Under the pieces are notes generated by a model, which was not told the origin of the DNA, searched no databases, and saw only the letters and a list, made by a program, of their open reading frames with translations. The position numbers were made by a program, and so were the translations under genes. Below are positions 11,890 to 24,373 of a stretch of DNA of 64,000 nt, one piece after another. Numbering within the stretch: the first letter of the stretch is position 1; every line of letters begins with the position of its first letter. This DNA comes from Polytrichum commune (taxonomy: Eukaryota > Streptophyta > Polytrichopsida > Polytrichales > Polytrichaceae), in contig OX485805.1 in assembly GCA_950295325.1 (NCBI GenBank), positions 25,653,501 through 25,717,500 on the forward strand. The letters run 5' to 3'.

Positions 11890-13640
11890 AAATGACATCC
11901 TTTCAAAGAACACATCACCTTTTAAGAGGTCCCGACCAATCACATGGTGGCATGTGGCACTTTTTGGATCAGAAATAATCCATTTATGCTTAATTTGACA
12001 TGTGCCCACTAGGTTATTAGTTGATAAGATGGGAAATTAATTTCAAGGCATTCATATATATGGCAAATCATGCCACAACATTAAATAGCAATGCTAGTGG
12101 GGCACCCTTTGAATACATGCAATATAATCTCAACAAGAAGGGAAAAGATTGCAAAGCAAAGGTGAATAAACAATGAATTAATAAAAAATAATAGTTTCAA
12201 AAAGGTTTTGAAAAGGTTTTCAATGTAAGTTTTGGAGTACTTTTTCAAAAAGTATAATTACCTTTTTCAAACCCACCAACTTTTCATGTTGCTTTATAGC
12301 TATTTAGATTTGTATGGATTCTAATTTAACCTAGATTAGAACCTTTACCGCCACTTGGCATTAGTTTTGTCCTTGAAACCGGCATAATCGAATCTACATA
12401 GTGAAAGTAACTACCTGAATAGATTAGAAATAGCCCAAGAAGAACTCAAAGGTAGCATTGTAATCTTTACAAAAGAAGAAATGCTCTTTTGAGGAGGTCA
12501 TTTCGAGCTTGTTGTTTAATGTTATGGCAATGCCTCTAAGTAAGGGTAACAAATTTTGAGGAAGTGAGGTGACTTTTGTGCACTAATTTAAGCTCTCATG
12601 GATACGTGCAAATTAAAGTCATGTAAGATACACTAGATATTCCTTTAAGTGTTGGTGGAAATTAGTGTGGAAATAATTCATGCGGACTGCACTAATTTTT
12701 TGGTCAAGATGGAAATTAAAGTGGGTGCAAGAACCTTGGTCTTCTCGTGAGTCTTCACGAAGATGCATGACCAGCACATTGGATATTAGTTCTAGGACAA
12801 CAATGAATCATTCTAGAGTAGAATAAGCCAAGTTGAGTGAACATCTTGATGCTTCAAGCTTCAAGGCAGGTAGAGGACAAACTATGTCATCTATGTACAA
12901 TATCAGCAAAGGCAACATCTCATGAATATGTGAAAAACTCAGTATTGAAGAGCATGCAGAAAGCTATGTGCATCCTTGAACCATATTGTCGATGTGAAAT
13001 TTTACAAGTCTTGGGTGAGAAGTTTGAGGGAGTTGAACTGAACATAGGGCAGGTGTGCAGGACTGTAACAGATGGTGAGAAGGAATCTCAATGCTGTGGC
13101 ATCTTTCTAGTGGTTAAGAAGAGGATGGTTATAAACAGTGACCATATCCCCTTGCAATTGGTGCACTAAAAACCATAACCGATTAGCTCATAAAACATCA
13201 TCTGGAAACTATGGATGATATGACACCCTTCACGGCTAGAAATTATGGCGAGTTTTAATAATCCTCTACTCCTCTGTGACACTCAAAAGACAAGAAATTT
13301 CCAGCTGTTTCCACATTCGACACCAAGTACTTGAACAATGGATTCTATTCTTAATATATAACTGAAGCTTCCATAACATTCAGGTGCAGCAACAATGAGC
13401 TAGACTGGTAATATGTCTGCATGCTCTAGTCTGCCCTAGGGAGCGGTCATCAATTAAACCATGGCTTCACCTAGAACTCCTGATTCATCTTAGCTGGATC
13501 TGGTCCCTGTCCAATCACAAAGTTGTGCCTAACCCAAAAATTCATTTAATATATACAGCGAAAACTGCAGCAATATGTCATTACAATACTCTACATTAGA
13601 AATGCTATTTTTGTTGTGTCAACACACATCACTAACATTG
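11890..13640. other. Spacer, no gene recognised
   Basis: The region is AT-rich. One plus-strand frame of 110 codons (12837-13169) is cysteine-containing but resembles no family I know and has no convincing context. Otherwise I see nothing here. Confidence 0.45.
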
Positions 13641-13653
13641 ACACTCACATTCT

Positions 13654-16600
13654 TCAGGTCGACACAACAAAGGCACTTGATGTACCCGTGAAATGTTTGA
13701 CAGACCCAAAATAGTGCTTGTAAGCACCAAAATGTCGAATTCGATACACTCCCGGACGCGAAGTTTCTGGAACCGTCCAGTCGATTTGGGCAAAACTGTA
13801 CGTGCTGTATTTTAAAGGCCGGGTCCATGTAAACTTCACGCTCCAGTCGTCATCGTCGTATACGGATTTCCATACACCGGTTGAATCAAGCAACTCAACC
13901 AAGGCGTAAGTTCCCTCGGCAAATAAATCATTCCGCGGACACCCGGTATGGAAAACCACGGATACGGTCTCACCAACTCGGTAGGAGGAATTGACAGGCA
14001 CGTCTTTCTTGCAATCGCCGAACGTGACCCCAAAAGGTGTTCGGTCCGTGACTATGCCGGGTAGAAACCCAAGTTGTTTATCAAGAAGGTTGGGTGGTGT
14101 TGGCCCTGACCCAATTTCCGTTTCTTGTGCTAACGCCGTGGCCAGCTTCTTGAATTCCTGTATGTAGCCCTCAAGTGTGTGGGGACCAAAAAGAGTTGAA
14201 GCACCCTGCACACCAAAAGGATCAGAAAATTCATCAATTTCGATTGTTAACATTTGATATTCTTATACACTTTGCAAATCCTGATCATCATGCATATTTT
14301 TAAACAACCTACAGAACATTCAAAAGGTCAGACATCAGATTCCTTTGTAGGCCTCATTTTCAGGTACTAAGGTAATGGGACCTTAAAAAGGGCACTTTTG
14401 GGTCTACACCCACTTCTCCTGCGATATGAAGCACGCCATTAGGATGAGATGATTAGCACATCCAAAATGAAGCTGTAGCTACTTACATCATAATTTATAG
14501 AGCTCATATATATATATATATATATATATCTTATTCATTATCATACATTGAAGATTCTCTTTCTTATTGAATTATCATAAAGGTGCCTCCAATTATGATA
14601 ACTATTGAGTCTAGAATGGTTAACAGATTCTGAGTGTAGTCCAATCTCATTTGAACACGTCTTTTCGGTGTCTGTTCTTAGGTCCACACCTGACTACACA
14701 CCCACTCAAATATGGGTGCCTGATTAAAATAAGAACTGAACTAGGCATGCTTACCTTAAGCCTTCTCATGGAGAGCTCAGAACAAATGGTATCGTACCAG
14801 CATGAAACCAGAATTTTTTAAAGGACGTGTTCATCTGAGGGTTTCTTGGTTTTGAAATCTACGGTCATTTATGATGCTCTCGGCAATGCACAGATCCTTT
14901 GCTGATTTATGTGAAAAAGAAGTTTGTGAAGGAGGCTGAAATACTCATCAGTACTTCATTTCCGCCTCATCTCAGATTTGCAATCTTGACGTTGCAACAG
15001 TTGCAATTTAACAAAATGAAATGCTAAACAAAGAGGACGTCATCATGGCAAAGAGCAGAGGTGACCTCGTATCTTTGGCACTCGTATTCTTCAAAGGTGC
15101 TAATGTATTGAGAATAGTCGCCTGTCAGTCCTGCAATGACAACATGGGTGTTGGATCCAAATTGACCATTTCCTTTCTCCACCAAAGTGGCCTTGACTGC
15201 CTCGCGCAGTCGTCGACCAGCCATTGTTGTCATCTCTGAAAACATGCAAAAAGAAGAAGCATATGTTAAGTGCTTTGACCCTTGCATATGAAACTTTACC
15301 TAGTGCAGGTGAAAGTCAAACTAATATGCAACCCAAAAGTTTAACCAGGTCTACTTTATGCAACCATGAAGAACTATGAAATGTGAAAACACTAGCAGTT
15401 AAAGATTTAAAAATAAAAAACAACTGTCAACACTGTTCAATCAAAGACCAAATATGAATTACCTCCTGGTACTGACAAGATAATGAACTGGCCGATCCTA
15501 AGAATCTGAATTGGAAGCACTGACGGCTGCAATCCACAAACAAGTAAAATTAGGACAAGTCAATCAGGATGGGACCAACTGCCAGACAACTACCAGAAGG
15601 AAGTATTCTCTACTTCAATTCCTCTTGAATAGAATAGAATAGGAGCAGGGCCTACAGGTCAATAAACTCTACCCATAAAATTTCAGAAAAGCCAAATTCC
15701 TGATTTCTTAGACACCTTACAATCTGTACTACTTCTTTGTTCTTTTAGATTGCAGGATGTGGATGTATGAAAACTATGTAGCTGAGGGTGAGTTTCCATG
15801 TATGCCACTTGCCTACTAGATTCTAGATAATAATGGGTTAAAGGTGTTCTCATGTAGATAAGCAGAACCCTCCAACCAACCACATTTTGGTGGCCTACTA
15901 GAATGTGGAGGGCCGTGGACATGGGCCACTACACTTCCATGCGTCCACTAAAGCACTTTTTAACCTTCAAGTGTTGGTTGCCGAAGGATTGGCAACCAGT
16001 TTTAGGAGAGGAGGTTAGTAGGTGGGCCCAGATTTGAGAAGATGAGAGTAGATAGTTGGCACATACAAACCCTACCCAACCAGATCCCATCTAAATTTGG
16101 GCAGGTTTGTCCTTATTCCCACTAGAATCCGGTGGGCGAGTGACCTACATGGAAACTCACCCTAATTCCTCTCTACATGCAAGAAGCCTCCAAGTACGTG
16201 GGTGAAGATATAACATACCGCCCAAGCATAAGGAGTAGACATTTCTCCTGTGTCAATGAGAATGGGCTTTGGGTGTTGGCAAGATATTTGCTCTTGGGAT
16301 GGTTTGTGTAAAGCGCCACCCACAAGCCTCCAGAATTTATTGCCCTACAAAATGGCACACATAATGTGATGTACAATAACTTCATAAATCAAAATTCCCC
16401 CTTATCACTCTCTATAAGCTCAATACAAGTCTTCAAGACACTAGGAATACATGAATTTCCCTGTTTTCGCTCTCTATATACTCAATACAAGTCTTCAAGA
16501 CACTATGAATACATGTTTCTGATAATCAGATGTTCATCCTTTACAGGATGATAGTTATGTTTATTGGTTGTACACTAGGGCATTAAAATTTTGTATGAAG

Positions 16601-19600
16601 AGTGGTTGTTCTAGAAAACTTGCCAAAGGAAATTACATCAATGTAATTTCTACATGTTCGCCCATTTCCTGATGATATGATAGCTAGAATTAGGGTAACC
16701 TTGGAGGTAAATGTTAATAGAGAGTTCCCCTCTAAACATTATTTCCAGGAACCATTCTAATATATCGGACATCATGTCCCATTATTCTAAAGAGCGCAAA
16801 GTTACATCAACAAGAAAGTGCTTAATAGAATTAAGTTAACTTTAACTCAATGGGACTTTTGTTGAGAGTTCGTCCCCTAAGATATTCCATTGGTTGTTCT
16901 GCATACAATATCAATAATTTCTTTCTGCTTGTGGTGCATGCTCAGAGATAAGAGTTTGAATTTGAATGTCAAGCAACCTATTTAGGTTCATTTGAGGGCT
17001 AAACTCATTTTAGCACCTTTGGCATGCCAAAATGAGTTCGACCCTTAATGAACTGATATACTGACCCTGAAATGTTCTCCTTTCACACCTCCACACTTAC
17101 CCCAAGCATGCACCGAAACTTACCAAACATGGAAAGTGTTGTAAGGTGTATGGTTCCTTTTTCATGTTCTCCAACTTCCACTGATTAGATTTACACAACA
17201 AAACTTGTGTTGCATTAGCAAATCTACGATGAAGCATCTGCAGAAATTGGATTGAAAATCACAACTCCCCTGATTTACTTATCGTTATTGGAAGTGCATG
17301 TTTGTTGATTTCTTAACTGGATATATAGGTGCTCCCAATTGTGAGGCACTATTGAGTGTAGAGTAGTTATTAAAATTTGAAGATGTAGTCCAATCTCTTT
17401 TAAACAATGTGTCTTTATGACATTTGCTATTTGATCCTCACCAAACCACATATCAATCAAATCTATGGGTCCAATTAAGAAAACGAGCCACTTAAGACCC
17501 ATCTACCTTATGCAAAACAACCAACTCCGACCAAAAGTCCTGTTAAGTTGAAGAACAACGCTATTGTGTCAGGAATGCAGTATACCTGATCATCACCCTG
17601 CGTGAAATCAAAAGCCCCCGGGCCATCTGTAGTGCCGGCCGCAAAACTGAACCCAACAGCTGCAGGACAGGTTGTAACCAATTCCCCAGAACTAAGTAAC
17701 ACTGGCAAACTGGACATGTCTACATAGGTCTGCTTATATGATATTTTCCCAGTCACTTGCTCTTGTGCCTCTTCAAACAATTTTTTGGCCACCTCCGCTT
17801 GCTTCTCACCAATGATTCTTGTGTTCTCAAAGTGGTCATTGGGATATCTGGACAAAAATTCAGCATGTCAATTGTAGAAAGAAGGCATCCTTCCGATGTA
17901 AGGTAAGTGGGTCTTAAACTGACACTTTTAGCCTGCACCCACTTCTCGTAGGATATGAAACACACAATTAGAGCAAGATGATTAGCAAATCCATATCATA
18001 CTTGTAGATATTTTACTCATAATTTTCGGAGCTTATACAAGTATCTTATTCATTATCAAATTGAAGATTCTCTTTCTCATTAAATGATCATATGGGTCCT
18101 CCCAATTGTGTTGTCTATTGAGCCTAGAATGGTTAACAGATTTTGTAGTCCAATCTCTTTTGAACACGTGTCTGTTTGGTGCCTTTAGATCCACACCCCA
18201 GTGAAACATAGGTCCCCATTAAAGATGAGTAACAAATTAGGCCCGCTAAAAGATCAACAAAAGTTTAAATAAATAAATAAAATACATGGAGTCCTACATG
18301 GCATGTATTGGATACTGTTTCAGGGTCTACTGAAATTTGCATCAAGCACACCTCAAAGAGGTGGATCGAGCACAAAACCGGGAGAGCATAACACTTCAAT
18401 ATTTCACAACCCTTGATTTAATAAAACTTATTGTGTAGAAGGGCCTAGATAAGTAAGATGGTAATTAAATAGCATTCAACTGAGAGCCTGTTTGTGCATG
18501 TCTTTCCATTACACTTGAAGCCCTGTGACCACATATAATTCAATATTAATTTTCCATGGTACAGCCTTTATTTGAGTTTCAAGGGCCCTCGCAATATGTC
18601 TTAGGGCCACTTTACACTATTTTTCATGGTCACGGCCCCTGGCCATAGTGTAAAATGGCCCTAAGGCATGTAGGCCAAATGATCATTTGGACAATTATCC
18701 GCACAAGTAACAAAGCAATGGACTTTTAAGTTTCTAAAAATACATTCCAGTAGTAGTAAACGTACCCTGGACCTCGACCAACGCAGAGTTCATTCATCCC
18801 ATTGCACGTACTGTGCTTGAAATCACAGGGTAGCCCTGAATCAAGGCAATATGGTCCCAGTGTATTGGGCGTCGTATCTCCAACATTGCTTTGACAAAAT
18901 GCTGACACAAAAGGAGGGTTTAAGGGAGTCGCATATTTGCTGCGCACTTTGTGCATCATACTGGCAATTTGTGTACTGGGTTGCCCTCCTGAGGATTTTA
19001 TTTGAGCAGCTACAGCCTTGTACAGCTTCTCTGGAAGCTTGTTAAGGTTTCCTGAAAAACCAACACCAAAATAAAAATCTGAACAATCATCATTAAAATT
19101 TAACCTACTCATTTCAACAAATGAGCTTGACACATCTGACACAATCCAAGCACACAAGTGACCTTCAGAAGAACTTCAAAGTTGTGCATTCGGCAAAATC
19201 TGACGACAATGATGAACCAGTCACAAATACAACAGAATCCCATCTTGAAGAGTGCTACAATGTTTTCAGCTTAAAAGAAATGGGACTCAGTGGAGTCATG
19301 CTTTAACTTCACAACATTTTTCGTCAGATGTTAGTCTCCTATGATTTTTCATTGGTTGTTTTCCATATAACATCAATTAGATCTTTCCTCTTGTGATGGT
19401 GCATGCTCAGAGGTGGTATTTAAATGTGAATAAAGAGCAGCTATTTCGGTTCATTGAAGGCCAAACTGATTTTAGCACCTCTTGCATACACAAATGAGTT
19501 CGACCCTCAATGGACCAATATAGAATGTTCTTTGTGCAAACCCCCACACGACCTCCAAGCATGAACCAAAAACCAATTGAACATGGAAGGTGTTGTATAC

Positions 19601-21605
19601 AAATCAACCAACTCCCGGCCAATACTCATGTTGAGTTAGAGGATGAATCTAGTATACTGACAGATTCTTGCCTTCTGGTCAAATTTCACTTGTTCATCAT
19701 TTTCATCCCAACATCAAATTTGGTGAACATGTATCAGTGCAACTTCCTGTCAACTCATTCCACTGCAGTCATCCTTATAAGACTTTTGATTTCATTACAT
19801 TCTGCATTAGTTCTAGAAAATCCTTGGCACAAAAAAGTAAAAAATGAGTACCAAGAATACTCGAGCGCCCTCGCATAGATCGTTTTGCAGTGCCAAAGCT
19901 GGATACATCTGTAATAGGAATCTCCTCTTCAACCTTTCCTTTCGCCTCTTTTTTACTCTCAAACCAATTCTCCATAAAACGTGCGGCAGCACCCTTGTTG
20001 TCGCCACTAATAAGCGTATTTGTTCGGTTCATCGAGGTTCCATGCACAGCAAACCAGCTGAAGGATCCTACAGGACCCCACTCTGCGTCGACAAACTTCA
20101 ATAGGGACATGTTTTTATCAACGTCGTAGTTGTACTTCGCACGTTCTTCCAATGGGTTGTTTAAATATGCACTTGGGCTCCGATTGATGTTTGCCCCAAG
20201 AACCTCACCTGTTCATGGCGACACACAGCAAATATTTATAAAAAGTAAAAAATTACACACGCATCTTTGTATTTTCCTCTTGATAAAATAGACAAAAACT
20301 CAGACCCGAAAAGACAGGACCGAAGCAAGCACAGCAATTGAAACAAAGATCTGTCCATGGCAGTATTGGACTGGTAGAGTCTTTTTGTGATACCATTTGG
20401 GTATCCATAATGAGGATACCACATTTTTTGATACCAGTAGTGTATGGGTATTTGACGGTAGTATTGTGTTCGATATCATTCCGGTCTATATACCATGCAA
20501 TAACCTATATCCCAGTCCAACAGTGCTCCGTACCTTCGTTGAAACTAATTGAGCCAGGTTGGAGGTTTTCGTGAGCTTGGACAATGGCTAACTCAATTCC
20601 ATCTGCTAGTGCATCAAAAGACTGGCGTACGAAACCCTTCGAAGTAACAATGTAGAGCACATACTGCAAGTAACCCCCTGGGCCGGAATGCGAGTGTGTG
20701 CCACTGATGGCCACATTCTCCGCGGTGTAAAGGGTACCATATCTGATACAACGGCCCACGTTTTTTGAAGTCATATTGAAAACATAAGTACAAACTATAA
20801 TACACCTACTGTTCATATAGATAGCATTATATACAATGGTATCCAAAAGACGTTGTTTAACAATTTCATGGTTTGATAGGAAGTTCAATTTTATATAGTG
20901 CCTCTTATGGCCAAAGTCAAATGCCTCCCTTTCATTACACTCGGATTAGGGTTCTGACACCACTTGAACACTCCTTAAACAATATTATTGTCAAAAGGGG
21001 GCCAAAACTCCCTACCAAACCACAAGTATTTGAGAGACTTTAAGGGTAACTCTATTAGATACATATTGATTTTGAAAACGTCCACCACCTTCACATCAGA
21101 CTCCCATGATGGTTCGGGGTCATCTACCAAAAAAGCTTTAAACCCTTATACATTTTGCATACGGATTTCAAACAAGACATACTTTGGTGGGCTAGAATCC
21201 TCCTGTCCATTGCTAACGTGAATCATTTAAAAATTAGCACCGTCTGCCTTACCTCTCTTTCAGACGAGAGAGAACGCGCAGCGTAACAGCCATAGATGCC
21301 ATGCACGCATCAATGTTTACAAAAACCACCCTGTTCCCATCCATAGTACTCGAAGGCTCCGCTACAATAAAAGCCCGTGCTCGAAGTCGGATATGTACAC
21401 CAGCTGCATTTTGAGTAGGATTTGCGTACCCCATCATGTTCACATCTGCTGCCGGTCCTGTAATGTCATAGCTACCAACTCCTACCAAGAAGTTGGAATC
21501 GCTAATTTCAGAATTTGCTTGCAAAATGAGTGCCAATCCAGTCAGGAGGAGGACCGTGAAGAGATAGAGTACACAAGAACCCACGTGGAGTGTTAGTTTT
21601 TCCAT
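13654..21605 (-). CDS. NCER: Neutral ceramidase
   Basis: Neutral ceramidase hydrolyses ceramide to sphingoid base and fatty acid at the ER/Golgi or cell surface. Nine exons join in frame: 21605-21253, 20742-20534, 20208-19852, 19051-18766, 17847-17586, 16344-16219, 15526-15463, 15235-15066 and 14205-13654 (792 aa; plant members are about 780). All junctions are GT-AG. The N-terminus carries a hydrophobic signal/anchor (LYLFTVLLLTGLALIL). Zinc-site histidines are present in GTHSHSGPGGY and WFAVHGTSM. Exon 9 encodes the C-terminal Ig-like domain (FTWTRPLKYS, RIRHFGAYKHYFG). The serine of the conserved GDVSPN motif, the nucleophile in characterised enzymes, is Thr here: the codons read GDTTPN at about 18866-18883. 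Introns 3, 4, 5 and 8 are filled with MITEs. The structure looks intact; activity is open because of the Ser-to-Thr change. Confidence 0.95.
14368..14757 (+). mobile_element. MITE family B copy (ceramidase intron 8)
   Basis: The element begins TAAGGTAATGGGACCTTAA and ends GCATGCTTACCTTA, giving short inverted ends. The body shares aligned blocks with the other family-B copies: ACCCACTTCTC, GATGATTAGCA, CTTATTCATTATCA, CTATTGAGTCTAGAATGG, GTAGTCCAATCTC and CTCAAATATGGGTG. An (AT)n tract at about 14506-14530 is a private expansion. No protein is encoded. Confidence 0.8.
16842..17546 (+). mobile_element. MITE family A copy, interrupted by a family B element (ceramidase intron 5)
   Basis: The left end, AACTCAATGGGACTTTTGTTG, is matched by an inverted right end at about 17512-17540 (CAACTCCGACCAAAAGTCCTGTTAAGTTG). 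Two other family-A copies in this window are only about 335-340 bp. Here a family-B element (about 17150-17510, ending ACTTAAGACCCATCTACC) has been inserted near the right end, which accounts for the extra length. Confidence 0.75.
17150..17510 (+). mobile_element. MITE family B copy nested in family A
   Basis: Shared family-B blocks include CTCCCAATTGTGAGGC, CTATTGAGTGTAGA and GTAGTCCAATCTCTTTT. The right end, TTAAGACCCATCTACCTTA, is the inverse of the family-B left end TAAGGTARATGGGTCTTAA, which defines the inverted repeat. The left boundary is approximate because that part has diverged. Confidence 0.65.
17899..18250 (+). mobile_element. MITE family B copy (ceramidase intron 4)
   Basis: The element starts TAAGGTAAGTGGGTCTTAAA and follows the family-B body closely (CACCCACTTCTCGTAGGATA, GCAAGATGATTAGCAAATCC, TCCTCCCAATTGTG, GAGCCTAGAATGGTTAACAG). 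Its right end has diverged. It lies about 50 bp upstream of ceramidase exon 5, in intron 4. Confidence 0.75.
18600..18664. mobile_element. 65-bp hairpin made of two MITE ends
   Basis: TTAGGGCCACTTTACACTAT at the left is mirrored by ATAGTGTAAAATGGCCCTAA at the right, with about 24 bp between them, so the segment is nearly a perfect hairpin. The ends match the termini of the larger TAA-flanked elements (for example 49701-50266), so this looks like an element reduced to its termini. It lies in ceramidase intron 4. Confidence 0.8.
19305..19640 (+). mobile_element. MITE family A copy (ceramidase intron 3)
   Basis: Shares long blocks with the family-A copies at 16842 and 39328: CATTGGTTGTTTTC, GTGCATGCTCAGAGGT, TTTTAGCACCTCTTG, AATGAGTTCGACCCTCAATG, ACATGGAAGGTGTTGTATAC. 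The right end, ACTCATGTTGAGTTAG, fits the family terminal inverted repeat; the left end is diverged. Confidence 0.75.
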
Positions 21606-21659
21606 GCTTGAAATGGTTTTCCAAATCTGATCAAATCTCACTGGAATTTGTCTCCTTCA

Positions 21660-24050
21660 CAAATCACTCCCGTTCAGAGTTGATTCTCAAAGATGATCAT
21701 GATCTGTAAACGTTCCAGCAAAAAGGCAATTGGAATGAGCACACAGACAAAAGATTCCTCCATGAAATCCAGGGTATGAATTACTGTTCACATAGAATGA
21801 GGAAACATTGGACAGGCAAAATTCAACACAAATCTAAAGTTATGTTGTCTAAGTCTGAATTAAACATAGATTTTGTGAGCATAATCCTAATGAATATAAG
21901 CTACAGCTTCCAGAAACTCACACCGTGAAAATTTGACATGAGAATCTCAAACCATTAAAAAAACATTGAAAAGTGTTAATTCCCAGCATGTACAAATGTT
22001 TTTACGTGTTTAGCCCGAAGGTCTTGAAACCCCTAAATTCGCAAAAAATAAACTATGTCTTCCTGATCAGTTCGTCATAGCTGACCCCAAAACCCTGGTC
22101 ATTCCTCTTAACCTATTTCCATGACAGCAAGAAGGAACAGAACTTTGCAGCTCAAAATCCTCAATGGAAATCACCCTCACCTACCAAGGAAATTGAATGA
22201 CTTCATGGGAGAGGTAATAATACCACACCAAAACCCTTGGTGCTCTAAAAAATTCAACTGTCATCTTCTGAAGAGAGACCCAAACTGCGAAATTCCTACA
22301 AGACACTGGATTTCAAGAAATTCTCGTCTTCAGGTACATCATTCTACTCACAATCAAAAAATATTGTATCCAAAAGGCCACCAAATTAGGTCAAGAAGGA
22401 CATGTCGATCACAACCTTGTTCAATTCAGAACAGTCTTGAACCCCAACAGCTAAAACGCAAACTCTTCTGGGAAAAGGAAAAAAAATCGTTTTGGATGTT
22501 GGGTAGGTGCCAAAATGACTCTTACAAACCCCTAACTACTCAGAACCAAATTCTGTACCAATTTCACTCCTTGCCAAATCCTAACGAAACCCAGAAATGT
22601 CATTGCAATCATTCAAGTGCAGATGGATACATAGATTTGCAAAATCACCCTCGGCTCCCAAAGTTTCGAAGCTCGAACCTCACATCGCTTACGAAAAGAA
22701 TTTAAGCATCGGAATGTAGCAACAATGAACCACAATTATTTTCTGGGGAGTGGTCAAAAAGATTGCATCACACTAATCTCCTTCTCCTCCTCCTTCGCCG
22801 CCGCTGCTTCAATCAGTGCTGGCCATCTACAATTTCCAAATTGGTAACCTCAAATTTCGACCAATTTGAGGGTCGGTGCCGCTTCTCCTCTGATTGTTGC
22901 AAGGGTGAGTTGAGGGAGGTATGTTTCTTATGCAGGTCTCTGTTCACACCGTCTCCAAGTTCGAGATAATAGTGGCACCTAATGAAAAGTATGTAGTTCA
23001 AATATGCTATTTGTTGCTTGGAGATGCTCGGCCTGGGCCTCTTAGACGCTTAAGGGTTAAAGGACTAGACAGAGGATGTGTTTATTATATGAAATGCATG
23101 ACGATTTGCACAAATCCCCAACAAGTTTTGAAATGATATGTTATTTGGTCTAAAGTGTTGAATCCATATTTAACACATTCTATTAAAATAAGGAGGTGAA
23201 AAATGAAGTCCTATGTAACAACATTGATTTAGTAGTTATGATATTTATTTTGAGTCTAGGTCATTCATACATCTTATAGATCAATCTACATATACGTATG
23301 CTCTGATTGGAATGATGTTCATGATAAAGGAGTCGACTTTAGATGGGATTGTTTGGATACTTTTACCTAAAAATATCAAGAAGTGATCTTAAACCCATTG
23401 ACATTGACATTGACATTGAGATTGACATTGAGGCCCATAATGGGCCTCCCATACCTTATGGATAAGATCCTAAATTAAATATGCAAACCTAATTTGGACT
23501 GGAGTTTTTGAAAGAAAATTATGGGATTTGGTTGTTGAATGCCACCAAATCATGGCACAAGCAATTTCTTTCAAAATTGACTACGATTCCAATTTCAAGG
23601 ATGAATATTATGTACTTGAACTTGGTTTAATGAGCTAAGAATGTGTCAGGTTACATACCGTTGTTGAAGTTGGACACATTCATCATCTCACAAACCTGAT
23701 TGTTTTCCCCATATATTGTAATTTTTTAAATAAAGAAAAATTTAGGGTTGTTGAGGAAGATTGCATTTATGAACATGCTAAGTGATTATTACACATGGAG
23801 TGAGGGTTGCATCTAGTAGATTGGTTATTTTCTTCCTTCAAATGCTCTTTGAAAGAAGGGATATCACATGGTGGTTTATTATGACATTGCAATTATTGCA
23901 AAGTGTATTTGAAAATAGGACAAGTAGCGGGTTGCCCTTCCATGATGATGTTAGTCGGACACTAAAGCACATATTATTGAGCTCCATCCGCCTAAGAATT
24001 TGCCACCTCTAGCCCACGTGTCAGTGCCAACCCAAAATTTACTAGTCTTG
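21660..24050. other. Upstream flank of ceramidase, no second gene recognised
   Basis: This should include the ceramidase leader and promoter. A 194-codon plus-strand frame (22121-22705) is very basic, has no recognisable domain, and looks like chance reading. A hexamer run (TTGACA)n occurs at about 23397-23430, followed by the small palindrome AGGCCCAT-A-ATGGGCCT. Nothing else is seen. Confidence 0.45.
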
Positions 24051-24054
24051 CTCA

Positions 24055-24373
24055 TGTTACAAATGAGTACAAAATGAATACGAAATGAGAAGCATATCAC
24101 GCAAGCAAGATCGTATAATCCTTGAGAGCTAGAGAGCAAGACCGAGAGTTCAATTGATTTCTCTCTCAACCTCGGTGTTCATTTAAGGTCTTTGATCATC
24201 ACCACCTCCTAGGATGATGGGGCACCATATTGGCACCTAGTTGCCATTCTATGACGACAAGGCGTCTACGACGGTTAGGCGTCCTCGACAACTAGGCGTT
24301 TACAACAATTGGGTGTCCTTGACGACGAGGTTGGGTCTACGGACATCTAGTCATTGACGGTAGTGTCATAACA
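24055..24373 (-). repeat. Probable 3' LTR of a Ty1/copia element
   Basis: Read on the minus strand, the sequence starts TGTTATGACACTACC and ends CATTTGTAACA, so the LTR opens with TG, ends with CA, and has TGTTA/TAACA inverted ends. A purine tract (AAGGGGGAGTG on the minus strand) lies immediately before it, as expected for the polypurine primer. The LTR contains the common motif TTGAGAGAGAAATCAATTG. No matching 5' LTR was found in the window, so the outer boundary rests on this internal logic alone. Confidence 0.7.

Noticed and set aside
12837-13169. 110-codon plus-strand frame as a gene
   Set aside because: No family resemblance, no flanking exons and no promoter signal; kept only as a note in the spacer entry.
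22121-22705. 194-codon plus-strand frame upstream of ceramidase
   Set aside because: Strongly basic, no domain, no splice context and antisense to the ceramidase leader; length alone is not convincing in this composition.
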